NCBI GenBank assembly: GCA_902792635.1
Contig: CADBAG010000008.1
Span: forward strand, 113,372 to 177,371
Length of the DNA: 64,000 nucleotides
Origin: an uncultured Prevotellaceae bacterium
GTDB taxonomy: Bacteria; Bacteroidota; Bacteroidia; Bacteroidales; Bacteroidaceae
Reading direction: 5' to 3'
Positions 1-7,857 of this stretch are shown in pieces (position 1 is the first letter of the stretch; each line of letters starts with the position of its first letter). The position numbers and the translations under genes were made by a program. The notes under the pieces were generated by a model, which saw only the letters and a program-made list of their open reading frames with translations, searched no databases and was not told the origin of the DNA.

Positions 1-89
1 CCCTCCCCCATCCAGGGGAGGGAGAGATATGATTCAAGGGTTAAATGGGCTAGGCCCCACCCTTTATCCCTCCCCCATCCAGGGGAGGG
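1..89. repeat. Two copies of a GC-rich intergenic palindrome
   Basis: Positions 1-22 and 68-89 are identical: CCCTCCCC, the loop CATCCA, then GGGGAGGG. After each copy a similar tail follows (TTCAAGGGTT, then ATGGG). A third copy, in the opposite orientation, stands at 175-198, and related copies are at 8892-8909, 8961-8980 and 63626-63647. In RNA each would form an 8-bp GC stem. The copies near 3' gene ends may act as terminators, but the wide spread suggests a repeat family. No gene is visible in 1-223. Confidence 0.7.
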
Positions 90-174
90 AAATATATGCT
101 TCAAGGGTTGATGGGCACGATTTTAAAGTGTTATATAATAATATTTGTTGTTAATCTCCTACGGTGGTAATCTG

Positions 175-198
175 CCCCTCCCCTGGATGGGGGAGGGG
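175..198. repeat. GC-rich palindrome 3' of cysD (possible terminator)
   Basis: CCCCTCCCC, loop TGGATG, GGGGAGGGG. It is the reverse-complement orientation of the copies at 1-22 and 68-89. It lies 26 bases past the stop codon of cysD (minus strand), so it could end that transcript, although no clear U-tract follows. Confidence 0.55.
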
Positions 199-223
199 AG
201 GGGGTGGGGCTTGCAGCTCCTTT

Positions 224-1126
224 TTAGAAGTACCCTGCCTTCTTTCTGTCTTCCATAGCCGTCTCCGACCGCTTATCATCGGCACGACCGCCACGCTCTG
301 TGACACGACTGGCAGCTATCTCTTCGATGATGTCTTCCACGCTGTGCGCCTTCGACTCTGTCAGACCCGTGCAGGTGATGTCACCGATGGTACGGCAGCG
401 CACCTCTTTCTTCACCACGACCTCCGTGGGCTTACGTTTGATGACGGGAGAGGCAGCGAGCCACTGACCGTCACGGTTGAAGACCTCTCGCTCATGAGTG
501 AAATAGAGACTCGGCATGGGGATATGCTCCAAGAGGATATACTGCCACACATCCATCTCCGTCCAGTTACTGATCGGGAAGACACGGAAATGCTCACCCA
601 TGTTCTTGTGACCGTTGAAGATGTTCCAGAGCTCGGGGCGCTGGTTCTTCGGGTTCCACTGTCCGAACTCGTCACGATGGCTGAAGAAGCGTTCCTTGGC
701 ACGGCTCTTCTCCTCGTCACGACGGGCACCGCCGATGGCGGCATCGAACTTATATTTCTCCAAGATGTCGAGGAGAGTCACGGTCTGCAGTTTGTTACGG
801 CTGGCATAGTAACCGGTCTCTTCTTTCACGCGACCCTGGTCGATGCTCTCCTGCACGCTGCCTACGATGAGGTCGGCACCGATCTTCTTGACGAGGTCAT
901 CGCGGTAATCGATGGTCTCCTTGAAGTTATGCCCGGTATCGATATGCACCAGTGGGAACGGGATCTTCGCGGGTGCGAAGGCCTTATAGGCGAGGTGCGT
1001 CACGACGATGGAGTCCTTACCGCCCGAGAAGAGGATGCAAGGACGTTCAAACTGTGCCGCTACTTCGCGGAGCACATAGATAGACTCTGACTCGAGTTCT
1101 TTGAGATGTGTGATAGTATGTGTCAT
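224..1126 (-). CDS. cysD: Sulfate adenylyltransferase subunit 2 (CysD)
   Basis: 300 residues, full length for CysD, the catalytic half of ATP sulfurylase. This enzyme makes adenylylsulfate (APS) from sulfate and ATP in the cytoplasm, the first step of sulfate assimilation. The PP-loop SGGKDS is at residues 34-39, and the later text (HIDTGHNF, GGARRDEE, FPISNW) is typical of the PAPS reductase/CysD fold. It is the last gene of the minus-strand sulfur operon, 19 bases after the siroheme gene. Its usual GTPase partner CysN is not in the window and the palindrome at 175-198 follows the gene, so cysN must lie elsewhere or beyond the left edge. Confidence 0.95.
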   Translation of the reverse strand: MTHTITHLKELESESIYVLREVAAQFERPCILFSGGKDSIVVTHLAYKAFAPAKIPFPLVHIDTGHNFKETIDYRDDLVKKIGADLIVGSVQESIDQGRVKEETGYYASRNKLQTVTLLDILEKYKFDAAIGGARRDEEKSRAKERFFSHRDEFGQWNPKNQRPELWNIFNGHKNMGEHFRVFPISNWTEMDVWQYILLEHIPMPSLYFTHEREVFNRDGQWLAASPVIKRKPTEVVVKKEVRCRTIGDITCTGLTESKAHSVEDIIEEIAASRVTERGGRADDKRSETAMEDRKKAGYF

Positions 1127-1145
1127 CGTTATATATTTTTCTCTC

Positions 1146-1607
1146 TTACGAAATATCTAATATTCCTTTCTTTATCAGTTCATTGATGCGGTTGCGGACG
1201 CGAATGGAGCGGTGGACATCCCGGGAGTCGGATCCTACGGCAATGGTGAGGTTGTCACCATCCTGGCGGCTGATGGCCGGCGAGATGAAGTCGCAGAACT
1301 TCGGATCGTCGCAGACGCTCGTCAGGATGCCTCGGTTGAAGGCCAGCTCCTTGATGTGGTGGTTCAGTGCTGAGTCGCCGGTACAGACGAAAAGCAACTG
1401 TACGCCTTCGAGGTCCTGATCTTCGAACGGCCGCTCAAGGACGGTGAAGGGCAACTGCTTCAGTTCGTCACTGACCTCGGGGGCTATGACCGTCGCTGTG
1501 TCAGTGAAGCGGTGGAGGATCTGCGCTTTGTGCGTCGCCACCTTGCCGCCACCGACGATGAGGATCTTGCGGCCGTTGATCCGAACCGAGACGGGTAAGA
1601 AATCCAT
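1146..1607 (-). CDS. Precorrin-2 dehydrogenase / sirohydrochlorin ferrochelatase domain protein
   Basis: 153 residues matching only the N-terminal Met8p/SirC part of CysG. The NAD-binding loop is at residues 18-24 (VGGGKVA), and there is the usual SVCDDP and SDSRDV text. This enzyme oxidises precorrin-2 to sirohydrochlorin and may insert iron, giving the siroheme needed by sulfite reductase. The gene starts one base after the stop of sir and is followed by cysD, so the cofactor supply is co-transcribed with its user. No uroporphyrinogen methyltransferase domain is attached, so that step must be encoded elsewhere. Confidence 0.88.
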   Translation of the reverse strand: MDFLPVSVRINGRKILIVGGGKVATHKAQILHRFTDTATVIAPEVSDELKQLPFTVLERPFEDQDLEGVQLLFVCTGDSALNHHIKELAFNRGILTSVCDDPKFCDFISPAISRQDGDNLTIAVGSDSRDVHRSIRVRNRINELIKKGILDIS

Positions 1608-1608
1608 A

Positions 1609-4002
1609 TTATTTCTTCTTAATCAGTACCTTCCAATAGCCTTCAGGCTGCTGCTCCATGTTCAGAACCGTATGGCCTTCGTTTCTCACGCTTCCCGGCA
1701 CGTTCTGTATAGGCTGGCCGTCGTCGAGAAGGATCTCCAAGGTCTGCCCAGAGTGCATCGGTGTGAGGGCTATCTTTGTCTTGACGAAGTTCATCGGGCA
1801 AGCTACGCCACGGAAATCCTTGAAGACGTCAGGCTTCTGAGTATCGGCTGCGGGAGCTTCGGCAGTCTTGGCTTCAGCTTTAGGAGCCTCTGCCTTCGGT
1901 GCCTCAGCCTTAGGAGCGTCAACCTTCTGCTTATCGTCGTTGAGATGGAATTGCAAGCTGTCGTCCATGCCTTTGTAAAGGGCATTGAGCAGGTCGGCAA
2001 GCTCACCAATGAGTGCTGCGTAGGGCAACAAGTCACCGTTTTGTCGGCGGATATCGACAAGTACACGATATTTCTCCGGTACGATGCCGGCTTCGATGAA
2101 TTCTTTGATGAACCCGTTGTACACATCGTCGTCAGTGCGTGGGTCGAGGCCACGGGTGACAAGGAGCATACGGGCCTCGGAGAAGACGATATCGGAGAGG
2201 AGCTTCTGACGCTCTGCATCGGTAGCGGCTTTCTCGAAGTCTCTGCGCTTCTCGCGGATAGTGTCCTGGTCGATGTCGATGATATCGAAGAGTCCGGCAG
2301 AGCACTCTGCCTGTCCGTATTTGATGAGCGAGAATTTCTCGTCGTCGTCATAGTCAAAATAGTAGTCGGGTGCCTCAGCGAAAGGTGCGACATGACCGTA
2401 CTTATTCTTCAGCAGGTCAGTGACGACCTTGTTGCCACGTTCGGCAACATACTGGTAATAATCTTTATATTCACCCTTATGGTCGATGACGTCGCGGAGA
2501 TAATCCTCTACGAATGCTGGCACGTTCTTGGCAGCCACATATCCTACTTGCAGGTCGATGGCGTTCTTGCCTTTCAAGGGGAGCCAGACGGTGTATGCCG
2601 GATATGGATCATCGCCCACGCGTCCTACACGGCCGCTGAAGCCGAGGTCTGCCCAGGTAGCGTTGGCGCAGATATTTGTGCACCCGTTCATCTTCAGTTC
2701 GAAGTCGGGGATGGCATCAAGATCGAGGTCACTGTTGAGCAGTCGCTTCGTGATGGCATCGATGGCACCCTTAGGCATGCAGATACCGAGACGGCAGGTG
2801 TCGGCACCGGTGCAGGACGTCAGACTCGTCACGACAGCGGGCTCGTCGATCTGATAGAGACCGATCTTCTTGAAGAAACGGTAGATGTTCGGCAGATACT
2901 CCTCGGCGATGTTACGCACCTGAATCTGTTCCTTCTTCGTGAAGCGGATAACGTCGTCACCATAGTTGTCGAGATAGTCGGCGACCTCAGCGAAGAACTC
3001 TGGTGAGCCGTTGCCGTGAGGGATAGCGATATAAGCGTACCACAGACCGTCGGCCTGCTCATGGGCGTAACGGCGCTTCCAGGTCTTGAAACTCTCGTGG
3101 TCGTCCTTGATGGGAGCGAACGAAGGGTTGTGATGGTCGGGTGCCATGACCGTTGCCGGTGCATGGAAGTCGAGCGACGGATCAGCTTTCAATGCATTGA
3201 ACTCATCCAGGTACATCCGCTTAGCCTCTTCTTCTCCGTAGCGGTAGAAGACGTAACGCATACGCGCCTTGTGACGGTTGCGGCGGTTGCCATATTTATT
3301 GAACCAGTTCTTCAGTGCCTTGGCAGCACGATAGAGGTCTTTCTCAGGCAGGAAGTCGAAGACCTCGAAGCCCGTGGTGGGGTTCGGTGCCGTACTGCCG
3401 GCGATGAGCACGCGGAATCCGCGCTGACCGGCTACGACACGTGCCTGAAGACCGAGGTCAGCCACATAAGAATAGTTGGCGTGTGCCACATCATAATCCA
3501 TAGCCACCTTATATTTACGCGGCATGGTGAACGAGTCTTTCTCGGCGATAAGCAGTGAGGTCAGTTCCTCGACATAAGGATAGACGTCGAAAGCCTCATC
3601 GGCTGTCAGACCGCTGCGGTCGTTGACCATCATGTTACGTACGGTGTTGCCACCGCCGCCGGCTGTGGAGAGGCCGTATTTGGCAAGCTTGCGCAGAGCC
3701 GGTGTGGAGTCGAGGATGTCAACGTTGTGGATCTGGATCTCCTGACGTGTCGTGATATGCAGATGAGAGGTGGAGACCTGATGGCCGATGAAGGCCACAT
3801 CCTTGAGCTGCTTCGGGGTGATGAGACCACCGGTGCAGCGGATACGAAGCATGTGGTGATGGTTCTTACGCTGCTCGTAGATACCCATCGGCACACGGTT
3901 CGACTTCAGCTCTCCGGCTGTGATCTCACCGGCCTTATATTTCTTGATGAGTGACTCGGTATAGTCGATGTCACTTGCTAATGTTGTCGGAATTCTGTAC
4001 AT
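1609..4002 (-). CDS. sir: Siroheme-dependent sulfite reductase fused to a TusA-like sulfur-carrier domain
   Basis: 797 residues, longer than a plain ferredoxin-type sulfite/nitrite reductase (about 550-600). Residues 1 to about 560 form the two-lobe nitrite/sulfite reductase unit. The four Fe4S4/siroheme cysteines are visible as SCTGADTC (about 395) and NGCTNIC (about 437). A helical, HEPN-like stretch follows (about 590-690), then a Lys-Ala-Pro-Glu repeat linker, then a C-terminal TusA/SirA-type domain (about 727-797) starting FRGVACPMNF. The TusA cysteine is kept, but the second Pro of the CPxP motif is not. The likely role is to reduce sulfite to sulfide and pass the sulfur on, here to the HcyS carrier encoded upstream. 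It overlaps hcyD by 32 bases. Confidence 0.88.
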   Translation of the reverse strand: MYRIPTTLASDIDYTESLIKKYKAGEITAGELKSNRVPMGIYEQRKNHHHMLRIRCTGGLITPKQLKDVAFIGHQVSTSHLHITTRQEIQIHNVDILDSTPALRKLAKYGLSTAGGGGNTVRNMMVNDRSGLTADEAFDVYPYVEELTSLLIAEKDSFTMPRKYKVAMDYDVAHANYSYVADLGLQARVVAGQRGFRVLIAGSTAPNPTTGFEVFDFLPEKDLYRAAKALKNWFNKYGNRRNRHKARMRYVFYRYGEEEAKRMYLDEFNALKADPSLDFHAPATVMAPDHHNPSFAPIKDDHESFKTWKRRYAHEQADGLWYAYIAIPHGNGSPEFFAEVADYLDNYGDDVIRFTKKEQIQVRNIAEEYLPNIYRFFKKIGLYQIDEPAVVTSLTSCTGADTCRLGICMPKGAIDAITKRLLNSDLDLDAIPDFELKMNGCTNICANATWADLGFSGRVGRVGDDPYPAYTVWLPLKGKNAIDLQVGYVAAKNVPAFVEDYLRDVIDHKGEYKDYYQYVAERGNKVVTDLLKNKYGHVAPFAEAPDYYFDYDDDEKFSLIKYGQAECSAGLFDIIDIDQDTIREKRRDFEKAATDAERQKLLSDIVFSEARMLLVTRGLDPRTDDDVYNGFIKEFIEAGIVPEKYRVLVDIRRQNGDLLPYAALIGELADLLNALYKGMDDSLQFHLNDDKQKVDAPKAEAPKAEAPKAEAKTAEAPAADTQKPDVFKDFRGVACPMNFVKTKIALTPMHSGQTLEILLDDGQPIQNVPGSVRNEGHTVLNMEQQPEGYWKVLIKKK

Positions 4003-4399
4003 AATGTTCTTGTTTATCCACTACCTGATTGTTCTTGATCCCAAACGAGTTGAGATGTATGCCCTGATAAAGGGAGAGGATGGCATAGCGTATCGTCGGG
4101 TCGTTGGCCAGTCGCAGATCTTCCTGTGACGGACGTGAAGGCGAGGCGGGATGAGAGTGCCAGTTGGCGAGGATCTTCAGTCCGTGCTGGCGGGCATAGC
4201 GCAAGGCAGCGAACTGGTCTTTCGGAGCGAAAGAGAAATGCTCGGAGCTATGGTCGATGTTCTCCATCCAATAGTTCTCTGTCACCACATCTTCTTTGCC
4301 CAAGTTGTCTTTGCCCAAGAGATAGCCGCACGTCTCTAAGGGTGCGTCTTTCTGTGCCTGAGCGATAAGCTCGTCTATAACATTCTGCGGTATCGTCAT
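3971..4399 (-). CDS. hcyD: JAMM/MPN metalloprotease HcyD-like
   Basis: 142 residues with a complete JAMM zinc site: Glu22 (LETCGYLLG), then His81-Ser-His83-Pro with Pro90-Ser91 and Asp94. In the Wolinella succinogenes pathway HcyD removes the C-terminal alanine of the sulfur carrier HcyS and later releases homocysteine from HcyS-homocysteine. The same gene set (carrier, E1-like enzyme, sulfite reductase, MetY) surrounds it here, and the neighbouring carrier ends in Gly-Gly-Gly-Ala-Ala, a sensible substrate. The CysO-type protease Mec+ is a related alternative, but the MetY context favours HcyD. Confidence 0.85.
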   Translation of the reverse strand: MTIPQNVIDELIAQAQKDAPLETCGYLLGKDNLGKEDVVTENYWMENIDHSSEHFSFAPKDQFAALRYARQHGLKILANWHSHPASPSRPSQEDLRLANDPTIRYAILSLYQGIHLNSFGIKNNQVVDKQEHYVQNSDNISK

Positions 4400-4421
4400 T
4401 ACTAATTGTTTTTATCGGTAT

Positions 4422-4490
4422 AATTCTCCCTCCCTACGGGATTCCTGGCCCCCGATAACGGGGGAACCGAAGGGGGTAGGTCGGGGAGAG
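4422..4490. repeat. Degenerate GC-rich repeat between hcyF and hcyD
   Basis: The stretch holds CTCCCTCCCTACGGGA near 4423-4438 and GGTCGGGGAGAGGCC near 4479-4493. These are the two ends of the 35-bp inverted-repeat unit seen whole at 8878-8993. It interrupts an otherwise tight operon. Confidence 0.5.
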
Positions 4491-4493
4491 GCC

Positions 4494-5300
4494 TTATTTA
4501 TGCAGGTCGCATGCTGCCTGCTCGTAATCGATGAGCTCCGTGATTGTCGGGTGCGAGCCGCAGACGGGGCAAGAGTCACGCTGCTTGACAGGGATGGTAT
4601 GGAACTCCATCGTCTTGGCGTCGAAGGTCAACAAGCGGTTGGTCAGCAGCTGACCGATACCTGTGATATATTTCAGAGTCTCGGCAGCCTGGATCGTTCC
4701 CAACATACCGGCGATGGCTCCTAAGACACCTGCCTGCGAACAGGTTGGTACGGCACCTACTGGTGGCGGCTCCTTGAACATGCAACGATAACAAGCCGAG
4801 CCAGGAACATGGGTGAAGGTCTGGCCGCGGAAACGGAGGATACCACCGTGACTGAAAGCCTTGCCTGCCTTGACACAGGCATCATTGATCAAGAACTTCA
4901 CGGGGAAGTTGTCGGTACCGTCGATGATGAAGTCGTAGTCCTTAATGATGTCCATGATGTTGTCGCTATACAGAAACTCATGGATGGCGTTGACCTTCAC
5001 GTCGGGATTGATGGCTTCCATCTTCTCCTTGGCGCTCTCGACCTTCGGGCGACCTACATCCTTCGTGAAATGGATAATCTGTCGCTGTAGGTTGCTCAGG
5101 TCGACGACATCGCCGTCGACAATACCGATCGTGCCTACACCTGCAGCAGCGAGATACATAGCTGCAGGGGCTCCGAGGCCACCGGCACCGATGATAAGGA
5201 CCTTTGCGTTGAGGATCTTCTCCTGACCCTCCAAGCCGACATCCTGAAGAAGGATGTGACGGCTGTAACGCTCTATCTGTGATTCAGTAAGATCTATCAT
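4494..5300 (-). CDS. hcyF: E1-like adenylyltransferase HcyF (ThiF/MoeB/HesA family)
   Basis: 268 residues from the ATG at 5300, which shares an ATGA overlap with the hcyS stop and has GGAGGAGG just upstream. A longer reading from 5369 would overlap most of the hcyS end and is not needed. The nucleotide loop GAGGLG is at 38-43, with Asp62 and Arg73 as expected. Two CxxC pairs (170/173 and 244/247) should hold zinc, and PTCSQAG (Cys187) matches the family's active-site cysteine region. The role is ATP-dependent adenylation of the carrier's C-terminal glycine so that sulfide can form a thiocarboxylate. MoeB or ThiF function is possible from sequence alone; the neighbours point to HcyF. Confidence 0.85.
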   Translation of the reverse strand: MIDLTESQIERYSRHILLQDVGLEGQEKILNAKVLIIGAGGLGAPAAMYLAAAGVGTIGIVDGDVVDLSNLQRQIIHFTKDVGRPKVESAKEKMEAINPDVKVNAIHEFLYSDNIMDIIKDYDFIIDGTDNFPVKFLINDACVKAGKAFSHGGILRFRGQTFTHVPGSACYRCMFKEPPPVGAVPTCSQAGVLGAIAGMLGTIQAAETLKYITGIGQLLTNRLLTFDAKTMEFHTIPVKQRDSCPVCGSHPTITELIDYEQAACDLHK

Positions 5301-5509
5301 GCGGCACCTCCTCCCATGAAATAAAGGAAGTCGACTCGGTCGCCCTCTTTGAGCTGTGTCTGATCCCATACGTCACGCTCGACAAACTCTTCGTTGACCT
5401 GGACGGTGACCATCTCAGGCTGGAACACCTTGTTTATCTTGATGAGCTCACCGAGCGTCAGGGGGAGCTGAACATCTTGTTTCTCGTCGTTTACAATAAT
5501 CTGTGCCAT
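5297..5509 (-). CDS. hcyS: Sulfur-carrier protein HcyS-like (ThiS/MoaD fold)
   Basis: 70 residues with a ubiquitin-like ThiS/MoaD pattern and the C-terminus FMGGGAA. Active carriers end in Gly-Gly, so the two extra alanines must be removed first; this is the job of the JAMM protease encoded two genes downstream. After trimming, HcyF would adenylate the Gly and bisulfide from Sir would convert it to the thiocarboxylate used by MetY. The gene is translationally coupled to hcyF (ATGA). It has its own promoter (TAACTTTG at 5595-5588) and three upstream operator-like palindromes. Confidence 0.85.
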   Translation of the reverse strand: MAQIIVNDEKQDVQLPLTLGELIKINKVFQPEMVTVQVNEEFVERDVWDQTQLKEGDRVDFLYFMGGGAA

Positions 5510-5587
5510 GATATATTATTTTATTATTATTATCGATTTTGTATTATTGTTACTTGCAATGTTTTAATTAACCATCTGAATCTGCTG

Positions 5588-5595
5588 CAAAGTTA
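5588..5595 (-). promoter_or_regulatory. hcyS promoter, -7 box TAACTTTG
   Basis: TAACTTTG read on the minus strand, followed by GCAGC, matches the Bacteroidota TAnnTTTG box. No clear TTTG lies at -33. The position 29 bases upstream instead carries GTGGGATTTC, part of the operator at 5618-5635, which suggests an activator-dependent promoter. The same box and spacing occur before the ABC ATPase gene (7983-7990). Confidence 0.7.
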
Positions 5596-5617
5596 CAAAC
5601 AATAAGGTATCCGTGAA

Positions 5618-5679
5618 ATCCCACGTCAGTGGTATTCTGCATCCCAAACGTTTGTCGGATAATACCAAACGTTTGGTAT
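5618..5679. promoter_or_regulatory. Three tandem 7-4-7 operator-like palindromes upstream of hcyS
   Basis: Sites: 5618-5635 ATCCCAC-GTCA-GTGGTAT; 5641-5658 ATCCCAA-ACGT-TTGTCGG; 5662-5679 ATACCAA-ACGT-TTGGTAT, the last a perfect palindrome (20 bp including its flanks, 5661-5680). Starts are 23 and 21 bases apart, about two helical turns each. Related sites lie upstream of the ABC ATPase gene. The LuxR-type protein encoded between them is the nearest candidate binder (inference). Confidence 0.7.
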
Positions 5680-5691
5680 TAAAGCGGCGTG

Positions 5692-5813
5692 GCAGTCACT
5701 ATGTGACTGCATACACGACACGCTGGAAGAACTGTCAATAACGCTCATCGGAGCCTACTTATACAGCATATCTGAGGCTCTTTATGTAATCAACACCCCC
5801 TCCTTCGGAGGGG
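5692..5813. terminator. Two hairpins downstream of metY
   Basis: 5797-5813 is CCCCTCC-TTC-GGAGGGG and lies 21 bases past the metY stop on the minus strand. 5692-5710 is GCAGTCAC-TAT-GTGACTGC. Neither has a strong U-tract, but together they probably separate the regulator-metY transcript from hcyS. Nothing coding is seen in 5510-5833. Confidence 0.45.
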
Positions 5814-5833
5814 CTTGGGGAGGCTTTTGCTTC

Positions 5834-7072
5834 TTATTTCACCGCTTGCTTGATATCTTCTAAGAGATCCTCTGGCTCCTCCAAGCCGATGCTAAGACGG
5901 ATGGTGTTCTCCGACACATCCATGGCTGCTTTCTCCTCAGCGTTGAAATGGACGAAGATGGTGCTTGCCGGATGGATAGCGAGACTCTTATGGTCAAAGA
6001 GGTTCGTGGCACGACGGAAGACTTTCAGATTGTCAATGAAGCGGAAACAAGCCTCACGGCTCTCTAAGTCGATGGTGAACACGGCACCGGGGAGCGGCCC
6101 GAACTGTTTCTTCGACAGTTCATAATAAGGATTGTCTTCCAAGCCGGTATAGTTGACCTTCTTGATCTCCGGTATCTGCTGACACTGCTTGGCGAGCCAC
6201 AGCGTCGTGCCCGCCTGGCGCTGGAAACGCAGCTGGAGCGTCTCTAAGCCGAGGGTTTCCATGTAAGCGACCTGCGGCACCATGGCTGCACCGAGGTTCG
6301 TGATGAGTTCTGTCTTGATACGCGCCGTGAAAGCCGCACGCTTGCCGGCACGCTTCGTGAGTTTCTGCAGAACAGGGTTCGGCGACTGCGAATAGTCGAA
6401 GGTACCGTAATCGAGGATGAGACCACCGAGGCCCGTGGCTCCCCCACTGATATACTTGGTACTGGAAACGAGTTCGATGTCTACTCCGAAATCTTTCGCA
6501 TGGAACGTAGAGAACGGCACGACCGTGGTGTCGGCGAGCAGAGGCACGCCGTGGCGGTGGGCGATGTTGGCAAGGCCTTGGATGTCCGCCACATAGAGCT
6601 GCGGGTTCGTGATGACCTCGAAGAACAGACCGCCTGTATGGTCATCGATGGCAGCCTCCACTTCTTGGAGATTGCGCGTGTCGACGAAACGGGTCTCTAC
6701 ACCGAAGCTGCCGAGCGTGTCGCGAAGGAACGACACGGAGTTGCCAAAGAGGTGTTTGGACGCTACGATGTTGACATCCTTTCCGGCGAGGGCTGTCAGC
6801 GCATAAGAGATGGCAGCCATGCCCGTATCGAGCGCCGTGACGCTCAGTGCTCCCGTCCACTGCTGGATGCGACGCTCAAGATACTGTGTCGTGGGGTTGG
6901 AGATGCGGCTGTAGGCATGTTCCATGGAGCGGCCGGCGAAAGCATCGCTCGTAGCTTTGGCGGTGTCGAAGCCATAGGCCGCACTGTAGTAGACAGGGAA
7001 ATTGAGAGCACCATAAGCGTCCGGCTTGACGAATGGCGTCTCTAAGATAGAGGTCTCATAATGTTTGCTCAT
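5834..7072 (-). CDS. metY: O-acetylhomoserine sulfhydrylase MetY (PLP enzyme)
   Basis: 412 residues of the Cys/Met-metabolism PLP family. The PLP lysine is in SSTKYISGGAT (about residue 211), the conserved TNP (FFEVITNPQLY) and D-T (LLADTTV) motifs are present, and the N-terminal YSRISNPTT is kept. It transfers sulfur to O-acetylhomoserine, giving homocysteine. In the protein-thiocarboxylate variant the donor is HcyS-COSH rather than free sulfide, which fits the adjacent hcyS, hcyF and hcyD. It follows the LuxR-type regulator gene by 16 bases and is probably co-transcribed with it. Methionine gamma-lyase is a related alternative, but gene context argues for MetY. Confidence 0.88.
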   Translation of the reverse strand: MSKHYETSILETPFVKPDAYGALNFPVYYSAAYGFDTAKATSDAFAGRSMEHAYSRISNPTTQYLERRIQQWTGALSVTALDTGMAAISYALTALAGKDVNIVASKHLFGNSVSFLRDTLGSFGVETRFVDTRNLQEVEAAIDDHTGGLFFEVITNPQLYVADIQGLANIAHRHGVPLLADTTVVPFSTFHAKDFGVDIELVSSTKYISGGATGLGGLILDYGTFDYSQSPNPVLQKLTKRAGKRAAFTARIKTELITNLGAAMVPQVAYMETLGLETLQLRFQRQAGTTLWLAKQCQQIPEIKKVNYTGLEDNPYYELSKKQFGPLPGAVFTIDLESREACFRFIDNLKVFRRATNLFDHKSLAIHPASTIFVHFNAEEKAAMDVSENTIRLSIGLEEPEDLLEDIKQAVK

Positions 7073-7088
7073 AACGAATATGTATATT

Positions 7089-7748
7089 TTAAATATAGAA
7101 CTCTTCCGTGTTGATCAGTCCGGCTCGGAATGCGTATTTCACGGCTTCGTGCGCTGTGTTGACATTGAGTTTGCGGAAGATGTTCTTACGATGCGTGTTG
7201 ATGGTATGGATGGAGGAGTTGCGTTCGGCCGCGATCTCCTTCGTTGTCTTACCTTGTGCGATAGCTGTCAGGATGGCGAGCTCTGTCGCTGTGAGCGAAG
7301 ATACCGCAGGACTCTGCTGCTCATCCTGTTGGGCTGCGATCAACATCTCCGTGGCATGCTGACAGATATAACGGCTGCCGGAGAGTGTCACTTTGATAGC
7401 CTCGCGTATAATATAAAGAGGTGTATCCTTGAAAACAATGCTGATATGCTTCGAAGCGTAGATAAACTTCTTAATGGTAGCGTGGTTGAGATCGTCACTG
7501 ATAAGGATCCAGCGCGAGTTGGGGAACCGCTCAACAACAATAAGGAGATTGTCCTCGTCGGCAAAGTCGAAAAGAGTGAAGTCGATAAGCACGATGACAT
7601 GACTGTTTGCCTTGAGCTTCTCAATCAAGGCAGCCTTGTCTTCCACGATGGTGACGCTGCTGCCTTCAAATTCCGACAGCAGCGTCTTCAATCCCAATCG
7701 TGTCAGTTCCTGGTTATCTGCCAGGATCATATCTCTCTTACTTTCCAT
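7089..7748 (-). CDS. NarL/FixJ-type response regulator, candidate regulator of the sulfur genes
   Basis: 219 residues. The N-terminal part is receiver-like (ILADNQ at 8-13, a possible phosphoacceptor Asp in VLIDFTLFD). The C-terminal LuxR-type helix-turn-helix starts at about 150 (SSLTATELAILTAIAQGKTT, KEIAAERNSSIHTINTHRKN). The receiver is weak: the usual acidic pair and late Lys are hard to place, so it may not be phosphorylated. No kinase gene is near. It lies directly upstream of metY and is divergent from the ABC ATPase gene, with operator-like palindromes between them. Proposed target: the ATACCA-type sites (inference). Confidence 0.8.
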   Translation of the reverse strand: MESKRDMILADNQELTRLGLKTLLSEFEGSSVTIVEDKAALIEKLKANSHVIVLIDFTLFDFADEDNLLIVVERFPNSRWILISDDLNHATIKKFIYASKHISIVFKDTPLYIIREAIKVTLSGSRYICQHATEMLIAAQQDEQQSPAVSSLTATELAILTAIAQGKTTKEIAAERNSSIHTINTHRKNIFRKLNVNTAHEAVKYAFRAGLINTEEFYI

Positions 7749-7857
7749 ATGTCGCTGTAATTTCTGGTGCGAGATTTATGGTGAGGGCGGCTCTCCACAG
7801 CCAAACCCTGCCCCTACGTTACGGATGCAAAGGTACGGAAATTTATTTAGAGAGAAA

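Noticed and set aside
164-1090. Long plus-strand reading frame opposite cysD
   Set aside because: It is antisense to a clear cysD gene. Codon bias on the other strand creates it, and no domain is seen.
4494-5369. N-terminal extension of HcyF by 23 residues
   Set aside because: The extension overlaps hcyS in another frame; the ATGA-coupled start at 5300 with GGAGGAGG is clearly better.
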